NCBI GenBank assembly: GCA_001513545.1
Contig: LFTQ01000046.1
Coordinates: forward strand, 15,574 to 62,030
DNA from: Clostridia bacterium DTU068
Lineage (GTDB): Bacteria; Bacillota; DSM-12270; Thermacetogeniales; Thermacetogeniaceae
Reading direction: 5' to 3'
Length of the DNA stretch: 46,457 nt
The notes beneath the pieces were generated by a model. That model saw nothing but the letters and a program-made list of their open reading frames with translations. It did no database searches and was not told the origin of the DNA. Shown in pieces: positions 10,596 through 20,267 of the stretch. Position 1 is the stretch's first letter; the number at the start of each line of letters is the position of its first letter. The position numbers and the translations under genes are program-made.

Positions 10596-13011
10596 GTGTC
10601 ACACCATCTGTGGTAAAGGTGATATCTCCTGCTTTATCTGTGCGCAAGACCTGAGCACCCTGTTCCTGCCAGAAGAGGATTGTCCTTTTGTCCGGGTGGC
10701 CGAAGGGGTTTTTCCCAGTGCTGATCACAGCAAATTGGGGTTTGACAGCTGCAGCAAATTCCTGGCAGATACCACCGGCGCTGCCGTGATGGGGCACTTT
10801 GAGGACAGTGGCCTGAATCCCCCCGGGATATTTACCCTCCTGGTTTAATGAAGCCAGGAGGGATAAAGCCTCTTGCTCCAGGTCACCGGTGAACAGAAAT
10901 GTTATTTTCCCATAGCGCAAATAAAGCACCAGAGAATTGTTGTTGGCATCACTGGAGGTTCCTGATAATAGAGGGCGTTCCGGCCATAAAACCGAAATTT
11001 CAACAGAAGGGTCAAGTTTGATGGCACCAGCAGTCAGGGTAGAAGCCCTGATTTTTTTATTCTTGAGCTGCTGCTGTACCTTTAAAACCAACGGTGTTGG
11101 GTGATCCACAGGTGGAGCGGCATACCTCTCCACCTTTACATAATCGAGCACAGCAGGGATACCCCCCAGGTGATCCTCATGGGGGTGTGAGTTGACTAGC
11201 AGATCCAATTTCCTGATCCCTCTTTTGGCTAGTGCTGGAACCACAACCCGGCTCCCGGGATCAAAAACAAAACTGCTGTATGACAGACTGCCTCCGGCAT
11301 CAATGAGCATTGTCCGCCCTTTTGGGGTTTGAACCAAAATGGCATCCCCCTGCCCCACATTGATAAAGGTCACCTCCAGTTTTCCCGGGTCCTTTTTCAC
11401 TGTGCCTGTAAAAACCATAGCAGTACAGCTGATAACCAACAGCAGAGCAGGGAACAGTCTGCGGGCAGCAGCTGACTGATAGCGAAAATGGGGGAAATTT
11501 ATCGTAAAGCCCTCTCGAAATACCCAACCCAGCACAAGCAGTGAAATATAGTACAAAAAACATAACCACAAAGGAGGCGGCGGCACCAGAAACGCTGCTC
11601 CCGGAAGATCTGACAGCAAATCAAGAAGCCATCTAATGGGATAAAAGAAGGCCCCTGCTGTAAGAAAAAAGGGGTTTAAGATGCCAGGTGCAGCCAGAGC
11701 CAAGACCATCCCCGCCAAACCCAGGTAAACCACCAGACCTGCCAGGGGCACTACCAAAATATTGGCTATCACTCCCATTGCTGCAGCCTGCTGAAAATAC
11801 AAAGCAGCCAGTGGCAAAATGGCCAGTTGTGCAGCAAGCGGTACTGTTACCGCTTCTCGTAATCCAAGAGGTAGAGATACGTATCTTCCCAAAGGAACAG
11901 CCAAATAAATAATTCCCCATGTAGCCGCAAAGGAAAGCTGAAAACCGGGCTCAAAGAGCACAGACGGGTCGATCAGCAGGAGGGCAAAAGCCGCCAGAGC
12001 GAGGGAATTGAGAGCATTGGGCCTTTGCTGCCACAGGTAGGCAGCTAACCCAGCAGTGGCCATCACCGCAGACCTGGTCACCGGGGGATTAAAATCGATC
12101 AACCCAGCATACCCCCATAATCCTGCAGTTACCAGGATAAAGGTAGGAAAACGCTTAAGTTTAAGTAAATTAGCTGCCGCCAAAAGTGCAATGAATACAA
12201 ATCCCAGGTGCAGCCCGGAAACAGAAAAGAGATGCATCACGCCTGTCCTCTGGTATATTGAGCGATCCTCCGGTGTGATTCCCCCTTTGGAGCCCAACAA
12301 AATGCCTTCCAGAAACATGGCTCCCTCAGCAGGAAGGCTATGATGGATGGCATTCTCGATCCGCAGACGCAGTGATGCAAAGACGGTGGACAGACCCTTT
12401 TCTCCTGCTTCCAATGGAGTCAGTTTTTTGGCGGTCACCTGAGCAAAAATATTATGCCGCTCCAGATAGGCACGATAATCGAACTCTCCTGGGGATAATG
12501 CCGTAGGGGGGAGATCAATTAATCCATCCACACTGACCCGGGTTCCAGGAAGCAGAGAAGCACGGAGTTGTGCGTCAGCTTCATTGATCTTTGCTTTTGT
12601 CCCACCTTTTTGCAGATAATAAACCACTTGAAGCTTCCCCTGCCCCTGCCATATATCCTCATCCAGTGCAACCACAGGGGTGTCCAGCACCAGAACCATA
12701 CGGTTTGAGTAAAGAGTTGGGAGATCCTCAACAACTCCCTCTACTTGTACATAGTGCCCCAGCAAAGGCTCCAGAGAACAGGGGAAAGGCACCTTATCTA
12801 TACCCATCCAGGTAAAGCCGAGACAGAAAAAACATGATAATAACCAGATAAAGGAACCCCTTTTCCCTTGAAAAAAGAAAAAGGCGGCTGTGGCCAACAG
12901 TATGATGGCTGTGATAAATGCTGCCAGCACCCAACCGCTTCCTGCCCGGCTGATATATGCCGTAAGAATTCCCAATGCAAAAATAGCGGTAAGTAAAACA
13001 AGAGGGGGCAT
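10579..13011 (-). CDS. comEC: ComEC/Rec2-family DNA internalization protein with metallo-beta-lactamase-like C-terminal domain
   Basis: 810 aa; 'HLFSVSGLHLGFVFIALL' competence domain; C-terminal 'FINVGQGDAILVQTPKGRTMLIDAGG', 'NSHPHEDHLGGI'. Overlaps the pfkA 3' end convergently by 17 bp. Confidence 0.95.
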   Translation of the reverse strand: MPPLVLLTAIFALGILTAYISRAGSGWVLAAFITAIILLATAAFFFFQGKRGSFIWLLSCFFCLGFTWMGIDKVPFPCSLEPLLGHYVQVEGVVEDLPTLYSNRMVLVLDTPVVALDEDIWQGQGKLQVVYYLQKGGTKAKINEADAQLRASLLPGTRVSVDGLIDLPPTALSPGEFDYRAYLERHNIFAQVTAKKLTPLEAGEKGLSTVFASLRLRIENAIHHSLPAEGAMFLEGILLGSKGGITPEDRSIYQRTGVMHLFSVSGLHLGFVFIALLAAANLLKLKRFPTFILVTAGLWGYAGLIDFNPPVTRSAVMATAGLAAYLWQQRPNALNSLALAAFALLLIDPSVLFEPGFQLSFAATWGIIYLAVPLGRYVSLPLGLREAVTVPLAAQLAILPLAALYFQQAAAMGVIANILVVPLAGLVVYLGLAGMVLALAAPGILNPFFLTAGAFFYPIRWLLDLLSDLPGAAFLVPPPPLWLCFLYYISLLVLGWVFREGFTINFPHFRYQSAAARRLFPALLLVISCTAMVFTGTVKKDPGKLEVTFINVGQGDAILVQTPKGRTMLIDAGGSLSYSSFVFDPGSRVVVPALAKRGIRKLDLLVNSHPHEDHLGGIPAVLDYVKVERYAAPPVDHPTPLVLKVQQQLKNKKIRASTLTAGAIKLDPSVEISVLWPERPLLSGTSSDANNNSLVLYLRYGKITFLFTGDLEQEALSLLASLNQEGKYPGGIQATVLKVPHHGSAGGICQEFAAAVKPQFAVISTGKNPFGHPDKRTILFWQEQGAQVLRTDKAGDITFTTDGVTLSLQN

Positions 13012-13127
13012 CTTTCAGCCCTCCTGCAAATATTTTACATATATATTCTCCCTTTCCCTGTTATTCCCTTCCCGATATTATCATGTTCCCATCAGTTTTA
13101 TGTAAACCGCGTCACACTGACATCAGC

Positions 13128-14306
13128 TTATTGACGCTCTCCGAGGGTAACTGTTACCTTAGTTGAATTCTTATCACGCCATACAGTTATCTGTACCCTC
13201 TTATCAGGCCCTATCAGCCTTAATTGTTCAAGCAGTTCATCGCTGTCCTTAACCTCTTTTTCATCAATGGCCAAAATCACATCACCCTGCTGCAGCCCGG
13301 CACGGTCAGCTGGTCCTCCTGATAAAACATTGCGGATCAATACACCCTCAATGTCCGACAAACCAAGCTGATCAGCGATAGTTGGTGTGACATCCTGTAT
13401 TTCCACACCAAGCCAGCCCCGTCTTACTTTCCCCTCATTGATCAGATCATTTAAAACACTGCGTACAGTATCACTGGGAATTGCAAATCCGATACCCTGG
13501 GCTTCTGCCACAGCTGTATTGATTCCGATCACATCACCCCGCAAATTGAGCAGCGGTCCCCCGCTGTTACCAGGGTTGATGGATGCATCGGTCTGCAGCA
13601 GGTTCCGGTAATTCCTGTCCTGAACAGATACCGGCCGTCCCTTTGCACTGATCACCCCAACGGTTACTGTATGGTCAAGTCCGTAAGGGTTGCCAATGGC
13701 AATAACCCAACTCCCTACGGCAATATCATTGGAGTTTCCCAACTTTAGTACAGGGAGATTATCCCCTGCATCGATCTTCAAAACAGCCAGGTCAAGGTCG
13801 TGGTCGTCTCCTATCACCTTAGCTGGCAGCGGTTTTTCTCTGCCAACAAGATTAACCTGGATTTCCTCAGCCCCGTCCACTACATGCTCATTGGTAAGGA
13901 TATAGCCATCCTTGGAAATGATAAAACCTGAACCAATACCCTGCTGTACTTTTTGTTGGGGTGTGGGGGAAAACTGCCCAAAAAAATCTCGGAAAAATGG
14001 ATCATTAAAAAAAGGGTTAGACTGCTGGTTCGTTGATACAAATGTTTCTATTTTAACCACTGCTGGTCCAGCTTGTTCAACAATACTGGCAATAGTGCCT
14101 GGCTCTACACCAGGAGGGATGCTGGTATCAATTTTAGGGGTAGGTTTCTGTGCACCCAGTATCTGATCAAGCCAATAATTGCTAGATGCAAAAATCGCAC
14201 CTCCTACAAAGGCTATTCCCATCAGAAAAGCAAACAATGCCACAACTACCAAAGTCTTTCTTGGCTTTATGACTGCTCCCTCCCTTCTGTTTTGTTGTAT
14301 CATCAC
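13128..14306 (-). CDS. htrA: HtrA/DegP-family trypsin-like serine protease with PDZ domain
   Basis: Catalytic triad motifs 'LTNEHVV', 'DLAVLKI', 'NPGNSGGPLLN'; C-terminal PDZ 'GVLIRNVLSGGPADRAGLQQGDVILAI'; N-terminal TM. Confidence 0.93.
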   Translation of the reverse strand: MMIQQNRREGAVIKPRKTLVVVALFAFLMGIAFVGGAIFASSNYWLDQILGAQKPTPKIDTSIPPGVEPGTIASIVEQAGPAVVKIETFVSTNQQSNPFFNDPFFRDFFGQFSPTPQQKVQQGIGSGFIISKDGYILTNEHVVDGAEEIQVNLVGREKPLPAKVIGDDHDLDLAVLKIDAGDNLPVLKLGNSNDIAVGSWVIAIGNPYGLDHTVTVGVISAKGRPVSVQDRNYRNLLQTDASINPGNSGGPLLNLRGDVIGINTAVAEAQGIGFAIPSDTVRSVLNDLINEGKVRRGWLGVEIQDVTPTIADQLGLSDIEGVLIRNVLSGGPADRAGLQQGDVILAIDEKEVKDSDELLEQLRLIGPDKRVQITVWRDKNSTKVTVTLGERQ

Positions 14307-14347
14307 CCTTTTCTGATTATGTCCACATAAATCTATTCAGTACTCTG

Positions 14348-14689
14348 CTACACAGGCTGATCCTGTGTTTCTTCTCCATTCTGTTCTGCTTGTTCAGCCT
14401 GTTTTGCAGTTGATTCCTCTGACACACTGTCATCTCTGTCTTTTTCTTCTGAGCTGCCAGAAGAAGTTTCTGTTCTGCTGGAATAAGCGGTTTTATTGGT
14501 AGCAGGGGTCTCCTCCCTGGTAACATCATCCCAGACACGCTGTAAACTGGATGATGCTTTGCGAAACTCTCTCATTGCTTTGCCCATTGATTTAGCTACT
14601 TCAGGAAGTTTACCAGGGCCGAAAACTATAAGCACAACAACTAGTATCAATATTAGTTCTCCAGCACCTATATTCAACATCATTCTCAC
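14348..14689 (-). CDS. tatA: TatA/TatE-like twin-arginine translocase subunit
   Basis: 'IGAGELILILVVVLIVFGPGKLPEVAKSMGKAMREFRKA' followed by an acidic low-complexity tail. Confidence 0.88.
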   Translation of the reverse strand: MRMMLNIGAGELILILVVVLIVFGPGKLPEVAKSMGKAMREFRKASSSLQRVWDDVTREETPATNKTAYSSRTETSSGSSEEKDRDDSVSEESTAKQAEQAEQNGEETQDQPV

Positions 14690-14784
14690 CTCAGATCAAT
14701 TATAACTTCTCAGATAAGCCCGAACAAGATCTATAGTTTTTGCATCAAAGATAAATCTGCAGCATACAGCCGAAACATTAATCC

Positions 14785-14816
14785 AAAAAAAGGTCCCAAC
14801 CTTACGGCAGGGACCT
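14785..14816 (-). terminator. Intrinsic terminator of the ech operon
   Basis: Minus strand AGGTCCC-TGCCGTAAGGTT-GGGACCT-TTTTTT just downstream of echF. Confidence 0.88.
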
Positions 14817-14844
14817 GTTGTTCAAAATGATAATTTATATTATT

Positions 14845-15204
14845 TTATTCTTTTTTAGCCTTTTCTTTCTTCCCCTTGGCAACATGCACCTCTACTGGTT
14901 TTGTATAATAAGGTGTCCGCCATTTGTTTGAAGCAATTACGGCATCTTTATTGCACGCTTCAACACAAACAAAGCAGATTATGCAGCGTGCCGGATAAAA
15001 GACTAACTCGTTTTTCTCTTTATTGATCTCTATTGCTGCAGCCGGGCAGCGCCTGGCACAGTTGCCACAGAGAATACACTTATCATCATTAAACTCAATA
15101 TGCCCACGCGCCCCTTCAAAAGGATCCCGCACCTGTACTGGATACATCCTGGTGGCAGGACCCCCGAACAGGTTGCGTATAACAGTCGGCAGCATTACTG
15201 GCAT
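14845..15204 (-). CDS. echF: Energy-converting hydrogenase ferredoxin-like subunit (EchF-type, two 4Fe-4S)
   Basis: 'CILCGNCARRCP' and 'CIICFVCVEACN'; last gene of the hydrogenase operon. Confidence 0.88.
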   Translation of the reverse strand: MPVMLPTVIRNLFGGPATRMYPVQVRDPFEGARGHIEFNDDKCILCGNCARRCPAAAIEINKEKNELVFYPARCIICFVCVEACNKDAVIASNKWRTPYYTKPVEVHVAKGKKEKAKKE

Positions 15205-15232
15205 AGTGCTCCACCTCCTTTAAATTTCCGGG

Positions 15233-16315
15233 CTACCTTTCAGTACAACTGATGCAGGGGTCTATTGACAATACAATTATTGGTACATCAGCGAGTTCAC
15301 TACCTGGCAGCATCACAAGTAGAGACGGAATATTGGCAAAGGTCGGTGTCCGCACACGCAGGCGCTCCAGGTTGCGGGTGCCGTTCCCTTTGGCATAGTA
15401 GAACACCTCGCCACGAGCCTGTTCACACCTGTAAACGGCTTCATTGGCTGGTGGGCTGCCTTTAGGTCGTACAAAAATTTCCCCTTCCGGCATCTTACTG
15501 AAAGCTTCCAACTGCAGGTCAATAGCCTGCAGTGCTTCTCTCGCCCGGACCAAGGCCCTGGCGTAGCAATCGCCATCAGTCTCTACAATCGGCTCAAATC
15601 CCAACTCACCATAGGCCTGCATCCCTAACATCCTGCAGTCCTCCTTAACACCGGAGGCCCTCAGGTGGGGGCCATTGTTGCCCAGCAGAATAGCCTGTTC
15701 TTTGGTGAGAACGCCCACACCCACGGTACGCGCCTTAACTGTGGGATCAGTTGCCAGAACATTGACCAAAGCCTCAACTTCTTTGCGTACCTCCTGCAGT
15801 GTTCTGATGCAGATCTTCTTCTGTTCATCATCGATATCACGGCGCACACCACCGACAACAGATACTGATTGGGTAACCCTGCTACCGCACGTCATTTCCA
15901 GCAGGTCAAGAACTTTTTCTCTGATCCGCCAGAACTGCATGAACATACTTTCAAATCCCAATGCATCTGCCAGCAATCCAAGCCAGAGCAGGTGGCTATG
16001 GGTCCGGCTCATCTCTGACCAAATGGTGCGCAAGTACTTGGCACGCGGCGGAACTTCCATAGGCCATAGCCTTTCTACAACCTCACAATAGCTAATCCCA
16101 TGCATGCAGCTGCAGATCCCGCAGATGCGCTCACATAGGTGGATATTCTTGGGATATTCATTAATCTCGCATGCTTTTTCTATACCACGGTGACCGTAAC
16201 CGAGAGCCGGCACAACATTGACCACTTTTTCATCTTCATAAGTGATCTTCAGCTGAATCGGTTCCGGAAGTACCGGGTGCTGTGGACCAAATGGTGCAAC
16301 TGTACGCGGTGCCAT
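15233..16315 (-). CDS. echE: Energy-converting [NiFe]-hydrogenase large (catalytic) subunit, EchE-type
   Basis: Both Ni-binding motifs present: 'CERICGIC' near the N-terminus and 'DPCISCTER' at the very C-terminus; NuoD-like overall. Confidence 0.93.
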   Translation of the reverse strand: MAPRTVAPFGPQHPVLPEPIQLKITYEDEKVVNVVPALGYGHRGIEKACEINEYPKNIHLCERICGICSCMHGISYCEVVERLWPMEVPPRAKYLRTIWSEMSRTHSHLLWLGLLADALGFESMFMQFWRIREKVLDLLEMTCGSRVTQSVSVVGGVRRDIDDEQKKICIRTLQEVRKEVEALVNVLATDPTVKARTVGVGVLTKEQAILLGNNGPHLRASGVKEDCRMLGMQAYGELGFEPIVETDGDCYARALVRAREALQAIDLQLEAFSKMPEGEIFVRPKGSPPANEAVYRCEQARGEVFYYAKGNGTRNLERLRVRTPTFANIPSLLVMLPGSELADVPIIVLSIDPCISCTER

Positions 16316-16693
16316 TTACTCGCCCCCCTTCCCACCGGCGGCATTGTCTTTAACCATAGGTTTAACCGGGCTGTCTTTACCCAGGAGCATCAATCCGCCG
16401 AAATCTATAGCCATATCCTTCACCTTGAGACCATACTGCTCAAACATTTCATTTTCACTGAGCACAGCTGTGAGGTAAATCCCACTGATACTGGGCACCT
16501 CTTCATCCTTGCCGACAAACATGCGCAAAGCTACCATATCTACCCCAGGGCTGTAGTTAAAGTAATATGTAACCTCCAATTTATCACCCAGGTCGCTGCA
16601 GACAGTTGTCACAAAACGTGCCTTAGCATCAGCGAACTTCTGAACCTCTTGCAGCAGCGTATCTTTGCTGATTTCTTTCAGGTTCTCAATCAT
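16316..16693 (-). CDS. echD: Energy-converting hydrogenase subunit, EchD-type (NuoC-like)
   Basis: 125 aa; 'DLGDKLEVTYYFNYSPGVDMVALRMFVGKDEEVPSISGIY' resembles the 30-kDa Complex I subunit; operon position C-D-E. Confidence 0.85.
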   Translation of the reverse strand: MIENLKEISKDTLLQEVQKFADAKARFVTTVCSDLGDKLEVTYYFNYSPGVDMVALRMFVGKDEEVPSISGIYLTAVLSENEMFEQYGLKVKDMAIDFGGLMLLGKDSPVKPMVKDNAAGGKGGE

Positions 16694-17127
16694 TTTGCCA
16701 CCCCCACAGCTTTAGAAAGTTTTTGTAGGGCCAGCACAACACCGTCGATGATCGCCTCCGGGCGGGCTGCACAACCGGGTACATACACATCCACAGGTAT
16801 TACCTTATCAACACCGCCCATGATGTTGTAACAATTGTGGAAGACCCCGCCTGTGCTGGCACAGGCACCAACAGCAATCACCATTTTCGGATCGGGAATT
16901 TGATTATACAGGTTTTTCAGCACTCTCGCGGTACGGTAATTAACCGGTCCTGTAACTACCATAACATCAGCGTGTTTCGGATTGCCCATATTGACCAACC
17001 CAAAACGCTCAACATCATAAAGGGGTGTTAAGCAGGCCAATACCTCAATATCACAACCGTTGCAGGAACTGTTGCAAAAGTGCAAAATCCATGGTGATTT
17101 AACTTGAGATGTTTGAATGATTCCCAT
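16690..17127 (-). CDS. echC: Energy-converting [NiFe]-hydrogenase small subunit, EchC-type (NuoB-like)
   Basis: 'CNSSCNGCDIEVLACLTPLYD', 'VVTGPVNYRTARVLKNLY', 'GACASTGGVF', 'YVPGCAARPEAIIDGV'. Confidence 0.93.
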   Translation of the reverse strand: MGIIQTSQVKSPWILHFCNSSCNGCDIEVLACLTPLYDVERFGLVNMGNPKHADVMVVTGPVNYRTARVLKNLYNQIPDPKMVIAVGACASTGGVFHNCYNIMGGVDKVIPVDVYVPGCAARPEAIIDGVVLALQKLSKAVGVAK

Positions 17128-17988
17128 TTATGCCACCCCCCTCATGAAATAGATATACAGAATATTCAGAACGCAGAGCACTAACGCTGCGGCCCAGCAG
17201 ATTCTAACCATCAAACCGCCGGTCAAACGAGCGTTAATGTTGTCGATGAACAGTTCCAAAATAAATGCTGCCAGGGCAATCAAGATACCTACCCACAGCG
17301 GATTGCTCCAGAACAGAGCGATAAGACCAAGCACCAGTACCAGTTCATACCATTCAGTCAAAGTAACTAAGGCATAATAGGGACCGGAAATCTCAGTCAT
17401 AATACCCTTAACTAACTCCTGATGGCCATGGTGCGAAGTTGCAATATCAAAGGGTGATTTCCGCATCTTGATGGTCAAGGCTATCACCACAGCGATAAAG
17501 ACCGGCCAAAGTGACGCTAACAGCGGTGTGCTGTTTTCCAGAATACTGCTGATCATGAAACTGCCATTCTGGGCATAAACCGCAAGTGCAAACAGAAGAA
17601 GTATTGGTTCATAAGAGAGTATCTGCATCAGCTCACGGTTTGCACCAAAGTGGCTGTATGGCGACTTTGTGCTGAAACCGGCCAGGACAAAACTGATCCC
17701 TGCAAAACCAAGCAGGAATACCAGAAGAAGCAAGTCCTGCTGCAGCACAAGAAACACCAGGCAAGTTATCATAAAGACCAGGTAAGCGATCAGCCATATA
17801 AACTGGGTTCTACTGGTAGCAATCTTGGACTTGCCTAGTAATTTAAAGAAATCATAAAATGGCTGTAAAAGCGGAGGGCCATAACGCCCTTGCAGTCTGG
17901 CAGTTAACTTTCTATCGATACCGGCCAGCAAGCCTCCGATAAATGGTGCCACAACAACCGCAATAATCGCTATCCACACCTGGTTCAT
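17128..17988 (-). CDS. echB: Energy-converting hydrogenase membrane subunit, EchB-type (NuoH-like)
   Basis: 'GIDRKLTARLQGRYGPPLLQPFYDFFKLLGK', 'RKSPFDIATSHHGHQELVKGIMTEISGPYYAL'. Confidence 0.93.
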   Translation of the reverse strand: MNQVWIAIIAVVVAPFIGGLLAGIDRKLTARLQGRYGPPLLQPFYDFFKLLGKSKIATSRTQFIWLIAYLVFMITCLVFLVLQQDLLLLVFLLGFAGISFVLAGFSTKSPYSHFGANRELMQILSYEPILLLFALAVYAQNGSFMISSILENSTPLLASLWPVFIAVVIALTIKMRKSPFDIATSHHGHQELVKGIMTEISGPYYALVTLTEWYELVLVLGLIALFWSNPLWVGILIALAAFILELFIDNINARLTGGLMVRICWAAALVLCVLNILYIYFMRGVA

Positions 17989-19970
17989 AAGATCACCCCC
18001 ACTACGATACCGAACATTAAGGTTAACAGGGCGATGGCAACAACATAAACCCAGGTATTCAATGCCTCTTCACTGGCGGCACCCTTAAAGTAATAACCAC
18101 CAATTTCCAGTTTGGATACATTATCAGCTTCAGCATACCATTCGTCAGTATCAACATCTCCTGCTTGCTCTCCGCACAGGTAAACAGGCTTGAGTTCCTG
18201 CGGTTTCAATTTGACAAAGAGCAGAGGCAGAACAATTGCTATTGCAAAAACAATGAACAACGGCAATACCGGATAGGAACCGAGCAGTTCAACTCCCCTT
18301 TCCAGAGAAAGAGCAGTGGCCGCATCCGGTAAAATGATCTGCCATCCTTCTGTAAAAGCATGCTGAACAGCTATAACATTATTCACTGCACCTCTGATGA
18401 AACTGTCATATAGTGGGGCAATGCCAATACCGACCACAAAAATCCCCACAAACAGTGACCACAAAGGCACACTATAGCTGAGAGACAGAGACTCTATCTT
18501 TTTACCCAGTTTAGGTGTCACCTGTAAGAGGCGGCCAAGCCATTTTGCCCAGAAGACCATAGTAGCTGCACTGGCCAGGACAAAGAGAATCGCTGCCAGC
18601 GGAACTGCATAAACAGCCTCCAATGCCATCCACTTACCGAGGAGCATACCAAAGGGCGGCAGGAACATAGAAAGCATTCCTGTGATTGTAATAAATGTGG
18701 TAAGGGGTGCTTTCTCTGCGAGACCCTCCATATCCTCGATCTCCCGGCTCCAAATCTGGTGCTCGATGGTACCAGCACACATAAAGAGGAGACCCTTGGA
18801 GATAGCATGGAAGATAATTAACAGCATAGCTGCAGCTATGGCAAGCTCTGTTCTAAGGCCGGCACATGCAATGATCAAACCCAGGTTGGCGATGGTAGAG
18901 TAAGCCAGCACCCGTTTCCCTGTGGTCTGGCTGATAGCCAGGACTGATGCAGCAAAGAAGGTAAATGCTCCACAGACAGCCACAATCATTCCCAGAACAG
19001 GGTTAAATGCAGGAGCAAGCCTGATCACAAGATAAACCCCTGCCTTCACCATGGTACTGGAGTGGAGCAGAGCTGAAACAGGTGTCGGTGCCACCATCGC
19101 TCCCAGCAGCCAGTTCTGGAATGGCATTTGAGCGGCTTTGATCATACCGGTAAAGCACATTAAAGCCACAGGCAGCAGTAAAAATACCTCTGTACCACCG
19201 CTGGCAATAATGTTGCTCAAGGACAGATATTCAATATTACCACCATTGGTATTGTAGAGATAAATCATTGCTGCCACCATTGCGGTACCGCCGATGGAGT
19301 TCATCCACAAAGCCCGGGCACCGTTGTTGATCGCCTCTTTGGTGAGATCATGTGCAATCAACTGGAAGCAGCACAATGTGGTGACTTCCCAGAAGAAGTA
19401 AAGCCACATTAAATTGTCGGCCAAAACAAGGCCGTTCATTGCTCCGAGGAACAGCACCAACCAGAAAAGGAACCGGGACTGCCTGGATTTTTCCAGAGGC
19501 TTGTGTTCCTCATGATCATACATATAGCGAATAGCATAGACACAGATCAGTGAACCGATAATCGAAATAACAAGAACCATTAAAACAGCAAGATTGTCGA
19601 TCAGAAAAGCAGGCTTAATCTCTTCGAGAGCATGACTGGCACCAAGGCCAAACTCCCACCATGCCAGCGGGATAATCTGAGTCAGGGCAAAGATAAGAAC
19701 AAGCCAATTTTTCAATGACAAACCTGCGTAAATATAAAATAACAATATTGCATAGTCAAGAACTGTGATTATCGTGCCCCAAATGGGATTATCCGGCGTA
19801 AAATTGACTGGTTCGCCCAGCTTCAGGAAGTAAATGGAGTTGACAATCAGAGCTACTGCTGTAACTATTACAATCAGTCCGCGTAATTGATACTGACGGA
19901 TAAGAAAAACCAGGACTGCAGCTACAACAGGCAGCAGTATAGCAACTGCCAACATCCCTTGGATATCCAT
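17985..19970 (-). CDS. echA: Energy-converting hydrogenase membrane subunit, EchA-type (NuoL-like antiporter family)
   Basis: 661 aa polytopic; 'FFWEVTTLCCFQLIAHD', 'AAQMPFQNWLLGAMVAPTPVSALLHSSTMVKAGVYLVIRLAP'. Confidence 0.92.
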   Translation of the reverse strand: MDIQGMLAVAILLPVVAAVLVFLIRQYQLRGLIVIVTAVALIVNSIYFLKLGEPVNFTPDNPIWGTIITVLDYAILLFYIYAGLSLKNWLVLIFALTQIIPLAWWEFGLGASHALEEIKPAFLIDNLAVLMVLVISIIGSLICVYAIRYMYDHEEHKPLEKSRQSRFLFWLVLFLGAMNGLVLADNLMWLYFFWEVTTLCCFQLIAHDLTKEAINNGARALWMNSIGGTAMVAAMIYLYNTNGGNIEYLSLSNIIASGGTEVFLLLPVALMCFTGMIKAAQMPFQNWLLGAMVAPTPVSALLHSSTMVKAGVYLVIRLAPAFNPVLGMIVAVCGAFTFFAASVLAISQTTGKRVLAYSTIANLGLIIACAGLRTELAIAAAMLLIIFHAISKGLLFMCAGTIEHQIWSREIEDMEGLAEKAPLTTFITITGMLSMFLPPFGMLLGKWMALEAVYAVPLAAILFVLASAATMVFWAKWLGRLLQVTPKLGKKIESLSLSYSVPLWSLFVGIFVVGIGIAPLYDSFIRGAVNNVIAVQHAFTEGWQIILPDAATALSLERGVELLGSYPVLPLFIVFAIAIVLPLLFVKLKPQELKPVYLCGEQAGDVDTDEWYAEADNVSKLEIGGYYFKGAASEEALNTWVYVVAIALLTLMFGIVVGVIL

Positions 19971-19983
19971 TTAATTTCCCCCC

Positions 19984-20085
19984 TTAGTACATAAAATTTG
20001 GCAGTGTGTTCTTGATATCTGTTACACTACCATCAATCACCTCCCAAAAATAATACCCAGTTGACAGGCTCCCATCATCTGCCAA
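19984..20085 (-). CDS. Possible leader micro-ORF upstream of echA (33 aa, TTG start uncertain)
   Basis: Reads LADDGSLSTGYYFWEVIDGSVTDIKNTLPNFMY-TAA, ending just before the echA RBS (GGGGGGAAATTAA-ATG); no well-spaced RBS for the TTG. Confidence 0.2.
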   Translation of the reverse strand: MADDGSLSTGYYFWEVIDGSVTDIKNTLPNFMY

Positions 20086-20215
20086 CCGCGGCCCCCGATA
20101 TCACCTCCTTAATTCCCCGTTGTACGTTGTTGCAGAACAACGCCACTCTCCCTAAAAACACACAGACATCAATAGATACTTATTCTTGATTTTTTGTAAA
20201 ATTCCTGCCTGTCCC

Positions 20216-20240
20216 AAAAAATAATTGGCAGCTCGCTGCC
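20216..20240 (-). terminator. Intrinsic terminator downstream of comEA
   Basis: Minus strand GGCAG-CGAG-CTGCC-AATTATTTTTT. Confidence 0.75.
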
Positions 20241-20267
20241 TGCTGTTGTCACCTTCGGGCTGTATTA

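Noticed and set aside
16139-16831. 230-aa plus-strand ORF opposite the ech operon
   Set aside because: Antisense shadow of echE/echD/echC; lacks a coherent protein-family signature and spans three well-supported genes.
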